NCBI GenBank assembly: GCA_012295275.1
Contig: CM022670.1
Span: 26,139,244-26,203,243, forward strand
Length of the DNA: 64,000 nucleotides
Origin: Chrysomallon squamiferum
Taxonomy: Eukaryota; Mollusca; Gastropoda; Neomphalida; Peltospiridae
Direction: 5' to 3'
The position numbers and the translations under genes were made by a program. Under the pieces are notes generated by a model, which searched no databases, was not told the DNA's origin, and worked only from the letters and a program-made list of their open reading frames with translations. Shown in pieces: positions 1-13,165 of the stretch; within the stretch, counting starts at the first letter, position 1, and the number at the start of each line of letters is the position of its first letter.

Positions 1-918
1 CACTGTACTTAAAAATAAATTACAAATATAATATTATATTGATTCTAGGCTCTTTGTTTATATTCTGGACTGATTCTTCAAATACTAATGTACTTCTTAA
101 CCATAGTAACCTATAGATACGACATATTTTGTCAATCAATGTATTGAAAATAACTTTTTGGTCTGTCAAGTAATCTATTTGTTCTATAATTTTTTCTGTT
201 TTATGGAAACTAGTGTAAATTTTATAAAACCAATTTGGTTGTATTAATTTGCTGTTAAGTAATTATTTTGTTCTGTCATTAAGTAATCTGCTTATTTTAA
301 ATATTATGTTTAAAGATTTAAGGTAAGATTATATAGCATAGTTATTATAGATCTGATTTTTTTTTTTTTTATCTTATTAGTATAGTTAAAAAACTGTAAC
401 ATCTTATTTTCTTGTTTCATTACTATTCTCAAACTGATATTTTTGTATTTATAAAAAAACACATATAGTTTTGACTGTTTTTATGTTTCTTAAATTGTTG
501 AATAATGTCAGCAACACAACAGAAGAAATCCTGTATTGGCTTAATAATGATTTTATTTATTTATTAACTTATTTATTTGCATACAGATTTAAAGCACATG
601 CTAGTGAGGATTAGATGAAATATATTAAATGATTTGTTTAGAAATGGACATATTGTTATAATATTATCTGATTTGATGATATGGTGTGTTCTTGCTCATT
701 ACATTTGGCTTTTATTTTCGGTACTCTTAGGGTACATTTCATTTACCTGTGAAAATTTTGTGTGCGAGTTAACTGTATAATAAGAATGTTCCTTTAATTC
801 TCATTTCTTTTTTTTTTTTACAGATTTTTATATAATCAAGAAAATAATATATATGTATTATTTAAATAAACAGTGGTATTCCAATATTTTACAAAAATTC
901 AAACTCTCCATTTTGCAG
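1..918. other. Intron or upstream flank of the SPATA1-like gene, no exon seen
   Basis: This stretch is AT-rich, with poly-T runs near 358 and 810 and short TTTA repeats near 553. It ends in a pyrimidine-rich tract and the acceptor TTTTGCAG at 911-918. I see no open frame with exon-like composition. Because the first recognisable exon opens with an acceptor and an incomplete codon, this is most simply an intron, and the 5' part of the gene lies left of the window. Confidence 0.6.
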
Positions 919-3900
919 ACGGCGGCGAGATTTACAAAATCGACTCAACAGAGACCGAATTGATCCTGACGAAGATGACTACTTAGTTGATCAGTACCGA
1001 TTTGAGGACATGGCTGATCGTGATCTGATCGATCGCGAACGCTTTGAGCGAGATGATGATTATCGACGTCAGTGGGTAGAAGAAGAGAAGAGAAAACGAG
1101 AGGAAGAGCGAAGGAGGAAGGAAGATGGTCGGTATGGACGGGACAGAGACCAGGACCAGGACCAGGACAGGGACAGGTCTCATGACCGAGATCGGTCACC
1201 AGAGAGGAACAGAAACAAATATGATGAAAATGGCAAAAAAGTGGAACGGACTGCATCAGATGATGTAAGCAAATATATTCTCATATTAATTATTATGATA
1301 GTAATTAAGAAATTATTATATTAATTATTATAATAATAATTAAGAAATTCCTATGTCAAGTAATTGTTATATTATTTATTATAATAATAATTAGGAAATT
1401 CTTATATTAGTTATTATAAAAATAATCAATTTTGGAAACTCTTATATCAAATAACTGTTATAATAGTATTTAAAGGTTTTTTTTATATTAATTATTATGA
1501 AAGTAATTAAGAAATTTTTATAGAATTTCATGAGGAGTGTATTGAATAAAGGTCAGAAACTGAAATATTGATGTTATTTGAAATATTGCTTTTTTTTATT
1601 ATAAATACTAATTTACACTATCTTCAAAAATTCACAATAAATATATGTTCTATATAACATGTTTATGATTTACAAACACATATTATATTGTTATTTCTTC
1701 ACTTTACTGTAGGAACTGGCTCGATACCCTTCACCCCCAGAACTCAGAATGCAATCACCTCTACAGACAGAGAGACTGACAGGATCAGCAAGACAAAGAA
1801 AGAAAGAAGAAAGTAAGTTGTTTTTGCCCTTAAAAATCAGCTAGATACTGGCTGTGTCTTTAAGCATGAGCCATGGCTGGTATACTGTTTTTGAAAAATG
1901 TGGAGCTGGGATGTTATTAATGTTTTGTCAGGTATTTAGCGTTTTAAAAATGTGGAGTTTGGATGCTGTTCTGTCAGATATTTAGCTTTTATTAAATGTT
2001 GGAGTTGGGTATCCAATTGTTTTACAACTTTGCAGATAGATATTGCTTATATTTTTTCTACAGCAGCCATCATTTTGTAACATAAATGTTTTTGTAATTT
2101 ATACTGGTATGTTATGATTACTGGTTAAAAGACACATTAAAGACATGTTTAATCTGGTGTGTAGAGGAGAGGCTGATGAAAGAACTGGAGGAGGCAAAAG
2201 AGTCCCGGAAGCACACAGAAAAAGAGAGAGAGGAGCTGGTGAAGAAAGCCAAACAGTTACAGAACAAGACACAGAACAGAAGGAATCATGGTGAGTGGAT
2301 CACTTTCATTGGGTTTTTTTTTCTATTCCAACTAATCCTCTATGATGGTGCATAAAATTGTCAATGCTTGTTAACTGTTAGGATATGAAGTGGATTGTCT
2401 GCTTAGGTTTTATTGTTAAAATTATTTTAAAATTATACCTAGCAATACATAAGCCAAAAATTCTATGGTTTTATTTAACAAACTACATTTTTTTTTTTTT
2501 TTCGAATTTGAAAAAGATTTTGGTTAATAATAATTATTTTCTGGAATAAGAAGAAAAAAAAAGAAGGAAAAAAAGGAAATACAGAATGAAAAAAAGAAAA
2601 CAGAAGACCAAAGAACAATAACACAGAACACAACTTTATTTAAACCCAATTCAATATACAACAGACCAAAAGGAATGTTTATAATCAATTTTAATTATAA
2701 ATATTATATTAATAATAATAAATACCTAAATATATAAAATGTATATCTGTTATATATATTTATTTACAATAACTTCTGTCTTTCTGATCCAAGGAAATGT
2801 TTAACTACTCTACAAATATTTAAATCTTGTTATTTCAGCCCGGGACATTTGGAAAAAGAAATATTTTGAAGAGAAAAAGAAAACACCACCACTTGAAGAA
2901 CAGATGAACCGTTTAAGACATGAACTGGACAATGTCCACCGCAAGCTAATGTCCACTCTAGAGGGTCCCAAGGAGAAGAATGTCAGATTTGGAGATACAA
3001 AACCATCATTAAAAGTAAATTTATCTTTGGCACTGTCATAGGAGAACTGTTAGACTCATTTAACCTATGTTACATTGAAAATCAGTTTTAATTTTTATCC
3101 ATAATTAGGATTTGATACACTGGACAATGAGAAACAAGAATCTGAAAATGTGTCACATCAGCTAGCTTTGACAAAAACGGTTAATTTCAAAGTGCAATAT
3201 TTTCTAAACACCAAATCCAAATATTTATCACTCCTATAATGACAAACATTACAACAATCTGAAACGTAGGGGTTAGATTTTAATTTATGTTGGCTAATCT
3301 AACACAGAATTGTTTAAATTTTGAAATAAATACATTTAAAGATTCAGCTGAAAAAAAAGAATGATATTTTATATGAAGAATTTAGATTTTTTAATCAAAT
3401 CTGATTGTATAGACTTAAATTTAGAAACTTCAACAATGTCTGTCTTGCACAAACGCAATTCCTGGTGACTGAATATACAGGTAAAGTCAACAGTTTCAAC
3501 AGAAATACAGCAAATATTTATTTTATTTATTTGTATTTTTGTTTGATGTTTTGTTTGCAGAATAACTATGTTATCCAGTGTACAAGGTTACAACATGAAA
3601 TTGAAGATTTAAGACGAAGAGTAGAAAATGCCAAGATGAAACTAACAGCAGAAATGAAGGTAAGTTTTTACCCAGCTTTTACAGTCTGCCTGGTCTACTT
3701 TTTATTTTTATTATTTTTTAATTTAATTTTTAGTTTAAAATTACATAAATCATAATTCATTCTTTTTCAAACTGATTTTTGTAAATTTTAGTTTGAGTTA
3801 ATGGAAAGAACACAACCATTTTAATACTAATATTTTTTTTATTAGCTTTATGCTTTTTGTGTACTAAAATAGCATTAACCTTCCTGTCACATTTATTTAC

Positions 3901-4714
3901 AATTAAAAAAAAAAAAAAATTACCTTGGCTTGCAATGAAAATTGTATTATCAGAAATATATTGTCATAAAATATATATAGCCAAACCTGCATGCTTTCAT
4001 ATCAGCATTCTCGTGGCAATTATGGCATGTGGTCATTTGAATAATTTCTAAATTTGACTTTAAGAAGACAAAAAGCAAAAAGAAATGAAAATTACATTTT
4101 ATTTTAGGCAGAACAACATAGACAGGATGGATACTAGGGGGAGTCTAGTTTCAGAAGCTGACTTGGGTGTGTGGTAGTTGACTAACTGATTTGACTCAAA
4201 TTAGCACAAAAACTTTATTCAGAATTTTATTTTTTTTCCTCATTGGTGTGCAGTGGTTTTTCAAAGTGCACATTCTTCTGCACCATGATTTTATACTTCT
4301 CAAATCCTTAAAATTCTTGAAATTTTTAACTGAATTTTGAGTAATCTTAATTGAAATAACGAAAATGGAAATAAGGGGTAATGTTTTTGTAAACTCCTCC
4401 CATAAATATGACTGTTGTAATTATAATGCTATTGTAAATGAAATAAACGTATAAACAGAGAGAAATTAAAATTGAAATTATAAAAACAACAACAACAAAC
4501 CAAACAAAAAATAAATCATATAAAAATTTTCCAGCAGAAAACATGTAACTGTTATCATTTAAGTGTTGCTCAAAACACTGAATATTAAAAATATAATTAT
4601 TGTTAAATTCATTATCTCTTTATATTGTTACAAATCTAAAATTCTCAATTAAAAATTACCAAAATGAATTTAAAATTTTATAATGTTGTTATAATTAATA
4701 ACTTGACTGGATAA

Positions 4715-4749
<35 letters not shown>

Positions 4750-4798
4750 ATACATACATACATATATAAATAAATAAATACATACATACATACATACA

Positions 4799-4845
<47 letters not shown>

Positions 4846-5869
4846 GATTGTTCAGATTAGTCGCCTGTTTTTCAGTTTAACACACAGTGTGCTGTTACTT
4901 TTCACTTGATCAGTCATCTCAGTTAGCCAGCTGCCAGAAACACCAAGATTAACATTTTAAAACATAGGAAAACAATTATTTTAATATTTTATTAAAAACA
5001 GTTTAAAACTACAGGTTCTTATTTTATCAGTATTTCTATTGTAAACAGTTGCATATTTGATTTTATTTTTTTTAAATAATTTAAATTCTATTAATTTTAA
5101 ATATAGTATGTTGTTTTATTCTTTTTCTTATTTTCTTTTAATTATTATTTTTTATTTCATGTTAATTTTTCTTTTTCCTTTTTCACTTAGATATGAGAGT
5201 TTGACATGAAATGAGTTTTATATTTCAGTATTATTACTTACAAACAGGGATTAAAGTTCCAGATTATTATCTGTTATTCAAACCTTTAATAAATGGGTTT
5301 TCATTTTAACAATACATTTTTTTTTTCACTGATATTTTTAAATAATGACTTATTTGTTCAAGCAGTAATATTATATCCGTTAAAATTGATATGTAAAAAA
5401 TGGAAAACATTAAATGTCAAGTAAATTATTATTTGAAAATTTTCTTTTCACTATTATTTGAAAAAAAAAATCTAAAACTTAATATTTTTTCTTACTGCAA
5501 ATCCCTTATTGTAAGAATAGTCTGTGTGCATTTATACATGTATATAAAAACATACACATGTTGATAAAAAGACACAGCAAAAAAAAAAAAAAAAAAGAAA
5601 TAATAATAATAAATAAATAAAAAATCAATCAAAAATAAAAACAACTTAAAAAAATTAAATTAAAAAATATTAAAATAATACAAATTTATATATATATATA
5701 TCTGAAAACAGATTGCAAAAACAAATTGAAAACATCAATGTTATACAATTTGAAGAAAAATAAATTGTATTTCAGCAATGTATGTTACATTATGTACACA
5801 GTGGTGAATCTAAACTACACGTTCATATGTGTATGTAAGATTATATATATGCATTTGTATGTATATGTG

Positions 5870-5941
<72 letters not shown>

Positions 5942-7732
5942 CTATATGCATGTATATAAAATTATATATGCATGTAAAATCTCATATACACACATATATG
6001 GAAGGTGATATACATGTATAAATGCATGTGTAGAGTCTAGTGAGTTTGTTTTCTCTCCCAGGTAAACATTTTAATTAGCATGCAAAGAATTCGACCAGCA
6101 CAAATGGCGCCCACACCATCAGCACGCTATAGTTTAGAGTAGGAGGTACTACATATTTTTATTTGTTGTGCCAGCATATAGCAACAATTTAAAATAGCTG
6201 GGCTAATTAATAATGTCTAACATAGAATTAACTAGATTTATAATGCTTATTTATTCATTTATTTATATAATATAGTTATTCTGCATGTTCACAGAATGAA
6301 GGGAGATAATTCATGATTGCTATTTTAATTTTAAAAATTGTATTATTTATTTATTTATTAAAAATTAATTTGTTAATTTGTGTAACATATTTTTAAATTT
6401 AATATCAACATGATATATTTTAAAAAAAAACATTTATAATTAAAAAAAGATTTTTGAAAACAATTTATTACTTTTTTTATACTTAAAAATAATAACAGTT
6501 TATTAATTTAATTAAATTTATTCTTATAAATATTATCTTTGTAATATTAATTTTATATTTTATTTAAGAATATTATTTTGCTTGAATATTAACTTGCATT
6601 TTATTACAATAATAAAAGATACTTGAATATTACATTAATAAAACAGATGTTTTAAATATGCAGGGAAATACTGTAACTGAGTATTTACATTGTTTAACTG
6701 AAAACTGATTTATAAAATTCAAAGTTAGCCTTTTTAATTTAATATTTTTGGTTTAATATGTAAATTAAAAGAAAATTTCTATAAGTTATGTTAAATTATT
6801 TAGTATTGTGTTTTGCATTTCTAAGGGTCATTTTTTTCAGAAGATATTAAAAATATAAATTTATTCCATTAACTATAATAAAGAGCCTCATATACTATAA
6901 AATGTAAAACATTTTTGGATATTTTATTACAATAATTAATTAAATCTTTGAAAAAAAATCAATTTATTATGTAAAATATAATAAAGAATTCTGTAGATAC
7001 AGAATATCCAAATTATTACACACTAAATAAATAAAACAAGTAAATAAAAAAAAAAATAAAAAATAAAAAATAAAGAAAAAATTAAAAGATAAATAAATCA
7101 ATTTAAACATAAAAATATATTTTATTTTATTAATATGAACATTAATATTATTTCAAAGATAATATTGATGATTTTTTTCATTAATATAAATATCTGTTAT
7201 TTTTGCATGAATTATATTACACAAATTTCATCTTCAACAAGAAAAATGTAAGAACTGATATATTCCTTATTTATTTATTTATTTTTAATTATCATGATTT
7301 AACAAATTATTTGAAAATGACTCTTAGAATAAGTAAGAGTAACATATGGTGACTGTATATGAATTAATGTTTATTCTGTAAGATACTGTAATTGTTATGT
7401 GGTTGGTGGGTGCTGTTTGTGGTGGTGTGAGTACACTGGGCCACCTATTTCACAGACAACTTATTTTTTATTTATTTATTTATTTTTTTTAAATAAAAAC
7501 ATTTAAATGTTGTACAGTGGATTTTATTAATTTGTTGATTATTCATTATCATTATTGACTGTCGTAAAGCTAACAGTCTTGTTTTTCTTCGTATTTTTTA
7601 ATAATTATAATTTATTTGCATGTTTGTTGTGGTCTTTTTTTATTTTACAATTTAATTGTTTATATAAAAAAAATAACAATACTAACACGTGTTTTTTCAC
7701 TCACCACTAACAGCATGCAGGCCTACCAACTA

Positions 7733-7787
<55 letters not shown>

Positions 7788-8218
7788 ATAAATAATCTTT
7801 TCTGAACCACTTCCTTTCTTGTAGCTCCAGTTGGCCTGAAGTTATCTCCCTTGTTTTACCAGCACATCACTAGCACTTGCCATAGATTAAAATGCAGCAC
7901 TTTGGTGGAGGGGAAAATAAATTATTAAATAAATAACTATACAACATTTTATAATTTCTTTAAAAAACATAAAGTTTATTCTTTGAAAACTAATACATAA
8001 ATTAATACATAAAATTTAATTTGCTGTTGTTGAAAATATATATAACATCGAATAATACAATATAATATAATGAGATATATGGTATAATATAATATAATCA
8101 AATATTATAACATAACAATATAATATAATTTGTGGTTTATATATATATATTTATATCTGTTTTTCTATTATTTTTTGTAATTAACCCTATTATTATAAAT
8201 ATTAATTATTAGTTATTG

Positions 8219-8279
<61 letters not shown>

Positions 8280-10084
8280 CTAGTTATACATATTTTTCAT
8301 AAATCCAATTTACATTTTTGCTCTGATAATGCTTAAGGAAACAAATACTTTCATAAACATATGAAACAATACAAAATAACATGTTTTCATTGTGAAAGTT
8401 TCATCATTTACATATTAATCAAAATGTCAATGCGAATTGCTTTATTTACACAGTATAGGAACTGTTTGTTTTTTGCAATCCAAACCTTAATTTGTGGATA
8501 CACCCATTTTACATTACATCCTTTATCCCATCTGTGTAATCCACTGTTTTGTAAAGTTCCCTCCCTGTATTAACTGTACAATATCTCTCATTTTTGTAAT
8601 TTTAGCAATGGCATATTAAGCATTTTTTTGATGGTGATAAAGAGTTATGGTACATTTTAATATTTATTGTTCTTCTCTTAACAACAACTAAATCAATATA
8701 AAAAGAATATATATATATATAAATGTAAATGATAAAATAAAAATAATTAATTTTAAATGTCTTAAACGTAAGAAAAAGAAAAATGAAAAATGAAAAATAT
8801 AAACAGTGTATAATTCTCAGGAAGAACATTTCAGAAAGAGAAATATTTTGGAAATAAAAGTCTGTTTGATTTATATATTTGGAGATTTTGTTTTGGTTAA
8901 GGTTTGAGGTGGAATCTTTGTGAAACAAAATGTTTAATGCTTTGAAATGTTTTCTTATCCATAAATAATCTGTTCATTAAAAATAAAAAATAATAAAATA
9001 AAATCTTCACCAAAACTAGCAAAACAAAACAAACAATTGTCTCTAAATGCCAGCTAACAAAAATTGTTTTCACTGCAAATAAGTATTTAGTGTGAACCTT
9101 TTAATATGTTACTCTAATAAAAATATTTTTAAAATCCAAGCATTATCAGATAACAAAATGTGCTAAAAATGAATATTTTGTATTAAGTTTATAAGTTTGT
9201 GTTAATTAATTATTAATGAAAGAAAAGATAATTAAATGAAATTAAGATCTAAATATGTTTAGCTGTATAATGAATTAATTTAATGTACAGTAAAAGAAAC
9301 AGATATACCATTAATTAAAAGAAGTTGTTATTACGTTTGAAAAATATATTTTGAGCATGCTATTTTTATATTTATTATATTCAAAAACAATTCTATATAT
9401 TACAGCATTAAAATTAAGGAAATTACTTTTGATTTATTTTGAACATATTATTTTTTATACTTAAGGTGCAAATTGTAAAAAATAATGTCATAAATTTAGT
9501 TAAAATACAAAAAAAAAAAAAAAAGTTTGAAAGTTTTAATTATTTTGACAGAAATACTTAAGTTAGAAAAAAAAAGTAATTAAAAACACATAATCATAAA
9601 TATCATACTTAATAAAAATAAAATAAAATAATAAATAAAGATTTTTGAAAAGGTCCACCTGCCAAAATGTTGCATTTTATTGTTTGAAAACCTGCCACAA
9701 TCTGTTTGACAACGTTTGAAACTAATAATGATTTGCTTTTGTGTGGCAAGTTTATTTTAAAAATCCCTCAGAAAAAGTAACAGTCCCAATTATTTCTTTT
9801 CAAACTGACAACCCTTGAATTGCAGCTTCGCAAGCAGGCCGACTCAGAGCTGCGAGCTGCGAGAGCGGAACTGGTTCAGAGCAAGATCCAACTTCGAGGC
9901 GTGTCATTTAGCCACCGTTATTAATTTACAGTTACGCAACCAGGCCGAGGCAGAGTTACGGGCCCTGCGTGCCGAACTCACCCAGAAGAAAATCACGTTG
10001 AGTCTGGCGAGAAGTCAACACTTAGCAGCTTTGAATCCTGCCATAGAGCCGATGTCCCAGCCACCCATGACTGGTCGAGCCTGA
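919..10084 (+). CDS. SPATA1: SPATA1-like coiled-coil protein, 3' part of a spliced gene (5' end outside window)
   Basis: I read exons at 919-1264, 1713-1812, 2165-2290, 2839-3014 and 3561-3659, then terminal exon material at 9826-9924 and/or 9932-10084. All joins keep frame with GT-AG introns (donors GTAAGC, GTAAGT, GTGAGT, GTAAAT, GTAAGT). The first exon is highly charged, with an acidic stretch, an arginine/glutamate-rich helix and a DRDQDQ-type low-complexity tract. The fourth exon encodes ARDIWKKKYFEEKKKTPPLE, followed by a heptad-like RLRHELDNVHRKL segment. The last exons encode coiled-coil segments such as LRNQAEAELRALRAEL. From memory, this order (WKKKYFE block, then a helix, then LRxQAxxxLRxLxAEL) matches the C-terminal domain of spermatogenesis-associated protein 1. 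That family is linked to sperm and acrosome or cilia biology, and its molecular role is poorly defined. The start codon and N-terminal half are not in the window. The long 3659-9826 intron is microsatellite-rich. Main alternative: another ciliary coiled-coil protein. Confidence 0.72.
3660..9825 (+). other. Long intron of the SPATA1-like gene, rich in simple repeats
   Basis: This intron of about 6.2 kb holds an (AAAT)n/(CATA)n/(CA)n compound repeat at about 4712-4843, (AT)n at about 5879-5934, poly-A at about 7733-7786 and (TTA)n at about 8219-8279. The remainder is AT-rich and I see no further gene in it. One exon-like segment stands out at 6062-6142 and is listed separately. Weaker acceptor-plus-short-frame candidates occur at 4108-4137 and 7825-7839. 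Confidence 0.7.
6062..6142 (+). CDS. Candidate alternative terminal exon of the SPATA1-like gene
   Basis: A pyrimidine tract ending CTCTCCCAG (6053-6061) is followed by 26 codons and a TAG. Entered in phase 0 from the exon ending at 3659, it adds VNILISMQRIRPAQMAPTPS plus six residues, then stops. The segment is less AT-rich than its surroundings and has an ordinary amino acid mix. It would replace the final coiled-coil with a short basic/proline tail. I saw no convincing polyadenylation signal right behind it. It could be chance; transcript data would settle it. Confidence 0.35.
   Translation, partial: VNILISMQRIRPAQMAPTPSARYSLE
9826..9924 (+). CDS. Terminal exon copy A of the SPATA1-like gene
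   Basis: After the acceptor GAATTGCAG (9817-9825) the phase-0 frame reads LRKQADSELRAARAELVQSK, then IQLRG and seven more residues to a TAA at 9922-9924. The first 24 residues parallel those of copy B, which starts at 9932, so the two are a tandem exon duplication. Copy A may be an alternative last exon. It may instead be spliced to B through a 31-nt GT-AG segment (9901-9931), which would keep frame. It may also be skipped. Confidence 0.55.
   Translation, partial: LRKQADSELRAARAELVQSKIQLRGVSFSHRY
9932..10084 (+). CDS. Terminal exon copy B of the SPATA1-like gene, with the natural C-terminus
   Basis: This copy follows the acceptor ATTTACAG (9924-9931) and encodes 50 residues, starting LRNQAEAELRALRAELTQKK, with a TGA at 10082-10084. 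The tail after the coiled-coil is SLARSQHLAALNPAIEPMSQ and a few more residues. It joins in phase 0 directly to the exon ending at 3659. It is the more likely main C-terminus because it carries the longer tail and the family-like LRxLxAEL segment. The acceptor lies inside the end of copy A's frame, so A and B compete in cis. Confidence 0.65.
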   Translation, partial: LRNQAEAELRALRAELTQKKITLSLARSQHLAALNPAIEPMSQPPMTGRA

Positions 10085-11310
10085 CATTTGTCTGCTGAAA
10101 ATAAAAAAAAAAAAAATAAATAACAATAACAGTAATACAAACCTTATATTTGTTAATGTAAATTATTGTGAAATGTTAGTGAGACTGTTAATGTTCACAT
10201 ATTTAGCGAGGTTATGATGAGGTTATTTATTTAATATTATGTTTTATATTGTTACATAGAATATCACTTGTTATCATCATTGCTTAGCTATCTCCTTTCC
10301 ACTTCAAAATATTTCATGTACTGGTATATTCAGGCCTGCAGAATTCTAAAATATACTTAAATTCATTATATGTTATGGATAAAATATGTCTTTAATTTCT
10401 TATTCTTATTACATTAATTTTTAAGATTACATACACACAAACACACATATTATTTTTATTTAATTTATAGTGCCATATTAAACCAAATGCTATCTTGATA
10501 AATATTGTGTGTCACTTTGTTTAAATTACTTTTGATTGACTTTTCATACACACTTTCAGAGAAACAAACAGACATATACACATACTATTAATGACTAACA
10601 CTAACAAATGCATACATATACAAACAGAGAAACTTTGATACATTTTTAAAATTTGTTATTTTGAATTTTCATAAGACAAGAGAAAACTAATAAAAAATAA
10701 ATACCTCCCTACACCATATCATACTCACAAATTTTATTTTTCATATTTTTATCATGGTGTGCTTATTGCATCATAGGTTGGACAGATTTTGTTTTTCCCC
10801 ACTCCCAAAATATACACAGACACACCCATGTCCACCAGCCCACTCACAAACAGACATACACACACTCAAAAGTCCAACTATTGATTCCATTACATAATCA
10901 TTCTTTTCTCTGATCACTGAGAATAATTTACTTTAATCCTGAATGCTGTCTAAGTATTATTATCTAACAAACTATTGTTAATTTATTTTTTAATTTGAAT
11001 TGTGAGAATGAATGTGTGTTATAATGCACTTATATGTAATTTAAATTTTTCACTGGCAGCGCAATTTTAAATTTACTTTAATTAAAGATTTGAATGGAAG
11101 GCAATAATTTTTTTTTTTCTTTGTGTATATATATTTAACTTTATTTCTTGTGTATATGTGTATCTTTTAATGTCTCTGTTGATTTATATTAATTTTAATA
11201 ATCTTTAATAACAAACTGTTTAACCAGAAATCTGAAGATTTTTTATTATGTGATCTATCTCTTGTATGTATTAAGTAAAATTCTGCTGTGTTATATAAAC
11301 AAGATATATT
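10085..11310. other. 3' flank / probable 3' UTR of the SPATA1-like gene
   Basis: This is AT-rich sequence with no exon-like open frame. An AATAAA-like motif lies immediately after the stop (near 10098-10102 and 10115), followed by an A-run. Short CACA-rich runs occur at about 10430-10450 and 10800-10870. Nothing else is recognised. Confidence 0.5.
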
Positions 11311-11314
11311 TTTT

Positions 11315-11835
11315 CTTATCATATCAATTATGACTTCTTTCATATCACAACTCTGATAATTTATAATTCATACCATTGCAGTGATAATATTTCTTGTCTT
11401 TGGTTTTGATTAAGCATGATTGTGATATTCGTTTATCTTGGCTGCGACTTAATCTCCATTTTTATCATTACAAAAATAACTTATCATGGTTGTGATAATG
11501 CTTTAAAAATCATAGCCATGATAATCATAAATATGATAATACTTTATCATCACAGCTGTATCTTTTTATCTTATAATTTCTTATCATAAGTATGATTATG
11601 TTTTATTGTCATAGCTAAATATATATATTTTTATCATAAATAATAAAAAATCTTATCATCATAGCTGTGATATCTTTTTTATTATTATGATATATTTTTT
11701 TTTTAATCATAAATATGATAAAATTTTATCATGGCTTTGACAACTTTTCTCATCATGGGTATGATATGATTTTCTTATCTTGGTACTGATATTGGATATT
11801 TTTTGTGTTAATATTTTTATCACCATGGTTGGAGG
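11315..11835. repeat. Cluster of imperfect TTATCA/TGATAA palindromes
   Basis: Over about 500 bp the sequence repeatedly shows TTATCAT..TGATAA-like half sites at irregular spacings of roughly 25-40 bp. The clearest copy is TTATCATGGTTGTGATAA at about 11481-11498. Others are at about 11505-11525, 11551-11567, 11582-11600, 11655-11672, 11725-11745 and 11818-11830. The arrangement looks like a decayed tandem repeat whose unit is a near-palindrome. The core (A/T)GATAA is also the consensus of GATA factors, but function here is only a possibility. Confidence 0.55.
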
Positions 11836-12699
11836 TGGACCTACTGCTTGGATGCTGACATTTTGTGCCTTTTTCAATGAAAATGTTTGAAAAAAAAAAA
11901 AATCAAGCTTTTTATTTTCTATTACCCGTAATGAAAATGTTTAAAAAACAAATACAGAAGACTTTTTAAAATGTTTATTTCATGGCACACTGTACATAAC
12001 AATGATTCTGAATTCAGTTTTGATCATTCTAATAATAATATTTATTTAAAACATCACAAAACAAAATAACAATAGATAAGGCAAAGACACATGATTCAGA
12101 TATCAATAATATATTATGAATAAAGGTTTCATTTCATTTAGTTTACTGTGGCCAAAGTATGTTTTTGTAAATAGGTTAAAAACAATGAAAAAAACAAAGT
12201 GTATGATACATGTAATAAATTATCTATTTTGTTTTGTAAATTAAATAAATTAAATAAAATAAAAATAAAAACAAAAACAAATAATATATAATTTTTAAAA
12301 ATACTGTATAAATAAATATATAAGTGATACATAAATTAATTTTCTTTTAAAATGAATAATAAATATAAATCAACCATTTCAGTTTAGTTTTTATTTTATT
12401 CAAAATTTAAAAAAAATATTTCTTTTAAAAGTGCTAGTCAATGTTACAAACACATCTCATTTCTTCTTAATGTAATTTATATTTATAATAAAAATATATA
12501 TATTTTTAACTTTTTCATGCTTATAGATATATGTATAGAAAAACTGCTGAAAATTATAAATAGGAAACACTGAGTTTTAAAATGTAAAATGTGTGTAAAA
12601 AAGGAAAAGAAAAGAATTATTTTTAATGCACTTTTTAAATGTAGCACTAAACAGTTTAATGTTTTTTTACAACATTAAACACAAAAGGTGATAACTGCT

Positions 12700-13165
12700 G
12701 AAAAACATATTACAAAGTGTTGTGGAATATTTTTAATATGTAATACATTAGAATAAAATTAAAATACTGAAAGTAATTATTTAAAATATTGCATTCTGGA
12801 ATAAAATTAATACATTTTCAAATAAAGTTAAATTATCTGTTGAATATAATTAATTAACATGAAACACACAGGAACAAAATCAATACATTACGTATTGGAA
12901 TAAAGTCAATGTATTAAGTTTCAAATGAAGTTAAATTATGCATTGAAATATAATTACTGAACATCTTGCACACTGGAATAAAGTTTTTGGATTGTCATAC
13001 TGAATACACCAAACGAAAATAAAGTTATTACATATTAAATAAATAATGAGTTACATAATGAAATATAATTAATGTATTACATATTAAAATATAATCAATG
13101 TGTTACATATCAAAATATAATTAATGTATTAATGTGTCACATATCTCACTAATGTAATATTACAC
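12700..13165. repeat. Degenerate AT-rich tandem repeat
   Basis: Variants of a unit like ACATATTGGAATAAAATTAA followed by TGTATT recur over about 450 bp. They are clearest at 13068-13140, where ATATAATYAATGTRTTACAT is repeated at about 27-bp spacing. The copies have diverged by substitutions and indels. No coding potential is visible. Confidence 0.5.

Noticed and set aside
4108-4137. Acceptor TTTTATTTTAG plus nine codons as another terminal exon
   Set aside because: It is too short, with AT-rich context and nothing but phase compatibility to support it.
7825-7839. Acceptor CTTTCTTGTAG followed by LQLA and a stop as a terminal exon
   Set aside because: Good acceptor, but only four codons; it cannot be separated from chance without transcripts.
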